Assembly: GCA_905182995.1 (NCBI GenBank)
Contig: CAJJDP010000040.1
Location: 404,607 to 468,606 of the forward strand
Source of the DNA: Paramecium octaurelia
Lineage: Eukaryota > Ciliophora > Oligohymenophorea > Peniculida > Parameciidae
DNA length: 64,000 nt
Direction: 5' to 3'
Shown here: positions 62,378 through 64,000 of the stretch, one piece after another
Layout: every line of letters begins with the position of its first letter
How positions within the stretch are numbered: the stretch's first letter is position 1
Notes under the pieces: generated by a model
Database searches by the model: none
Told to the model about the DNA's origin: nothing
What the model saw: only the letters and a program-made list of their open reading frames with translations
Position numbers and translations under genes: made by a program

Positions 62378-63870
62378 TCATTTTTTTTTCTTTAGACTCT
62401 CCAAAGCCATTTCTCTGAGTGCTTTTTAGGTTAATAATTTATTATATTGCTGTTATTATGATTCTTATTTTAACAATTCGTCATCATTAAATTATTTATT
62501 GGATCCTTTAAACTCTTTGAGTGGAATTTCATCTAAAAGTAAAGTACTTTGAGCAATGCTTTAGTTTAATACAATTTTTTCTCTAAAATATGTATACAAT
62601 TTTTGTACTTAGCAACAGCAAGATCAATGAATCTTTCAAGATCTTATAAATATTTTTCTAAAGAACTTTCGTTGAGATTAAAAGATAATTTATAATCTAA
62701 ATGTGCAGTTGGATCAGATGCCTTAATGAGATAAAAATATGAATTACCAATTATGTCTAAGATAATTCGATTAAAGCATCTTTTAGAGTAGGTGCAATTT
62801 CCTCCATTTGTTTTCTGAGAGTGTTTATTTCTTCCTATCTTTTCTTAATGATCAATTCATTTTTTTTTCTGTGTCTTTCAGCCTATGGTGTTGCCATAAG
62901 CAATCTCTTCTTGCTTTCATTTTCTACTCTTTGAGAATCTATTTTTTTTTTTAAATCTTGGTTTTAATCTTGCAATTGATCAATTTATTATGATAAGATG
63001 TCTACATAATTATAAAGAGAATAGTTTTATTCTTCGCTTTTTATAAATGTATTCATGATTTCTTCAATGTCTTGAATACCTGAGGCTTCTTTTATTTGAT
63101 TGAATGCATCTTCAATGACTTTCATATTTTTCCAATATGTATCAATCAATTTAACTTTTTCCTTGTTATTAGAAATCAACTTTTTTAATCTAAGCTTCAA
63201 AGTAGAAGCTGTGTCAATATTGGCTGCCTTCTCTTTTCTTTATCCCAAGTTATCTAAATCGTGCTTTTTCTTCTCTTCCATAACTTCCTTTTTCAATCTG
63301 TCGAATTACTCCACATACTTTTCTTTTTCTTAATCATTTTTTTTCTTCATTTCAGCTATAGTTTCCTTCTTTTTCTGAGCTTATAGTTCGTTTGAATTTC
63401 GAAAAACTTCATTTGCGACAGTTTCATTTTCTATATTCAATAATTCTTCTTGTAAATCTTGATGAATATTTATGTATTAATGTCTTTCCTTTCTCAACAT
63501 ATTGATCTATTTTTTCAATTCAAAATTATGGGTTTATGATTCATTGTATTTAAGTATTGATTATTCTAAAGCATTTTATAAATTTTTTATTTTATTTAAT
63601 TATTGCTTAGCAGCTGGCAAAGTTTAATCGTGTTATATCTAGAATTATTTAGTATGACAATACTTTTTTTATTTATTCCTTCTTTTGTTACCATTCCTTT
63701 TTGGTTGACACCCAAGTTTCCTCAATATTGTAATGATGTTTTTTATCTTGCTCCACTTTTCTAATGTAGTTCTCACTCTCCCTCTATAACGAAAGTACTT
63801 ATGATTCGTGGAGAATGCTTTAAGTCTAAGAAACGTTAGAATTAGGAGCTGAATTATATCCAAAAAACAT
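62378..63870 (-). CDS. Outer dynein arm docking complex coiled-coil subunit (CCDC63/CCDC114, ODA1/DC2-like)
   Basis: Three introns (63639-63663, 62722-62747, 62547-62572) give 471 residues, with frames checked line by line. The protein is almost all coiled coil (KHHYNIEETWVSTKKEWQQK; RKEKAANIDTASTLKLRLKK). The diagnostic part is the conserved ODA-DC segment WKNMKVIEDAFNQIKEASGI, then QDIEEIMNTFIKSEEQNYSL and YNYVDILSQQIDQLQ. The pattern I-K-E-A-[ST]-G-x-x-D-I-x-E-[IV]-x-x-x-F with E-x-x-N-x-[SA]-L-x-x-Y-V marks CCDC63/CCDC114/ODA1. These subunits form the complex that anchors outer dynein arms every 24 nm on doublet microtubules of motile cilia. Length is a little under the animal proteins; the tail (ALREMALESLKKKK) is short and basic. 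Two introns end in AAG. Confidence 0.85.
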
Positions 63871-63977
63871 TTAATAAATAAATATTAATTATATAAACAA
63901 AACCATAGTATTACAGTAATTTAAAATAATATCATATACATAAAAGGACATAATTAGTAATAGAATATTAAAAGGCA

Positions 63978-64000
63978 ATGGCTACCATTTATAACAACCA
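63978..64000 (+). CDS. Possible start of a further gene, cut by the window edge
   Basis: An ATG followed by seven open codons (MATIYNN) lies 107 bp downstream of the divergent docking-complex start, in a context (GGCAATGGCT) richer than its AT surroundings. Only 23 bases are visible, so nothing more can be said. Confidence 0.25.

Noticed and set aside
1-64000. Transposons, virus-like elements, CRISPR arrays, tRNA or rRNA genes
   Set aside because: No terminal repeats, reverse transcriptase or transposase motifs, spaced direct repeats, or tRNA box A/B patterns were noticed by eye. A covariance-model scan could still find a small RNA.

Overview
The window is protozoan nuclear DNA, almost certainly from the macronuclear genome of a Paramecium-like ciliate. 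Three things in the sequence show this. Real genes read as long open frames only if TAA and TAG encode glutamine and TGA is the sole stop. Genes are cut by tiny introns of about 22-38 bases, mostly 23-27, that start GTA and usually end TAG. The DNA is strongly AT-rich. All calls below use that code (table 6). With the standard code almost every gene shatters into short pieces.

Layout, left to right. 1-5013 (-): a huge secreted or membrane PA14 + IPT/TIG protein, PKHD1L1-like, running off the left edge. 7.2-9.5 kb (+): a cold-shock-domain protein and two small proteins starting MGC. 10.6-12.2 kb (-): a kinesin-9/KIF6-type motor. 13.9-14.9 kb (+): a DP-type E2F partner. 16.0-17.6 kb (+): a RING/TRAF-zinc-finger/SPRY-like ligase. 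17.8-19.4 kb (+): a protein kinase with a PH-like N-terminus. 20.5-25.8 kb (-): IFT172. 27.1-36.4 kb (+): a Piezo channel with a 31-glutamine tract. 36.4-37.3 kb (-): a coiled-coil protein. 37.7-39.5 kb (+): a multi-pass membrane protein. 40.0-43.2 kb (-): a Na+/H+ exchanger with a cyclic-nucleotide-binding domain. 43.3-45.4 kb (-): SEL1L/HRD3, back to back with an LYR-motif protein (45.5-45.8 kb, +). 47.3-48.9 kb (+): a tandem cyclic-nucleotide-binding-domain protein. 48.9-54.2 kb (-): a four-repeat voltage-gated Ca2+ channel. 54.4-55.3 kb (+): an uncertain gene. 55.2-60.5 kb (-): a large multi-pass membrane protein with a PAS-like middle. 60.9-62.2 kb (+): a YTH-domain protein with a Q/N/Y-rich tail. 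62.4-63.9 kb (-): an outer-dynein-arm docking-complex coiled coil.

Many genes concern the cilium and its signalling: IFT172, the kinesin-9, the docking-complex subunit, the Ca2+ channel, the NHE with CNBD, the tandem CNBD protein and Piezo. They are not an operon. Each has its own orientation, and each looks like a separate gene that a ciliated, swimming cell needs. Gene spacing is very uneven. Some neighbours are 31-56 bp apart, while gaps of 1-2 kb contain decayed-looking coding stretches (6.0-6.9, 9.4-10.5, 12.6-13.3, 26.1-26.7 and 45.8-46.8 kb), which could be relics of lost gene duplicates. No tRNA, rRNA, CRISPR array, transposon or virus-like element was recognised.
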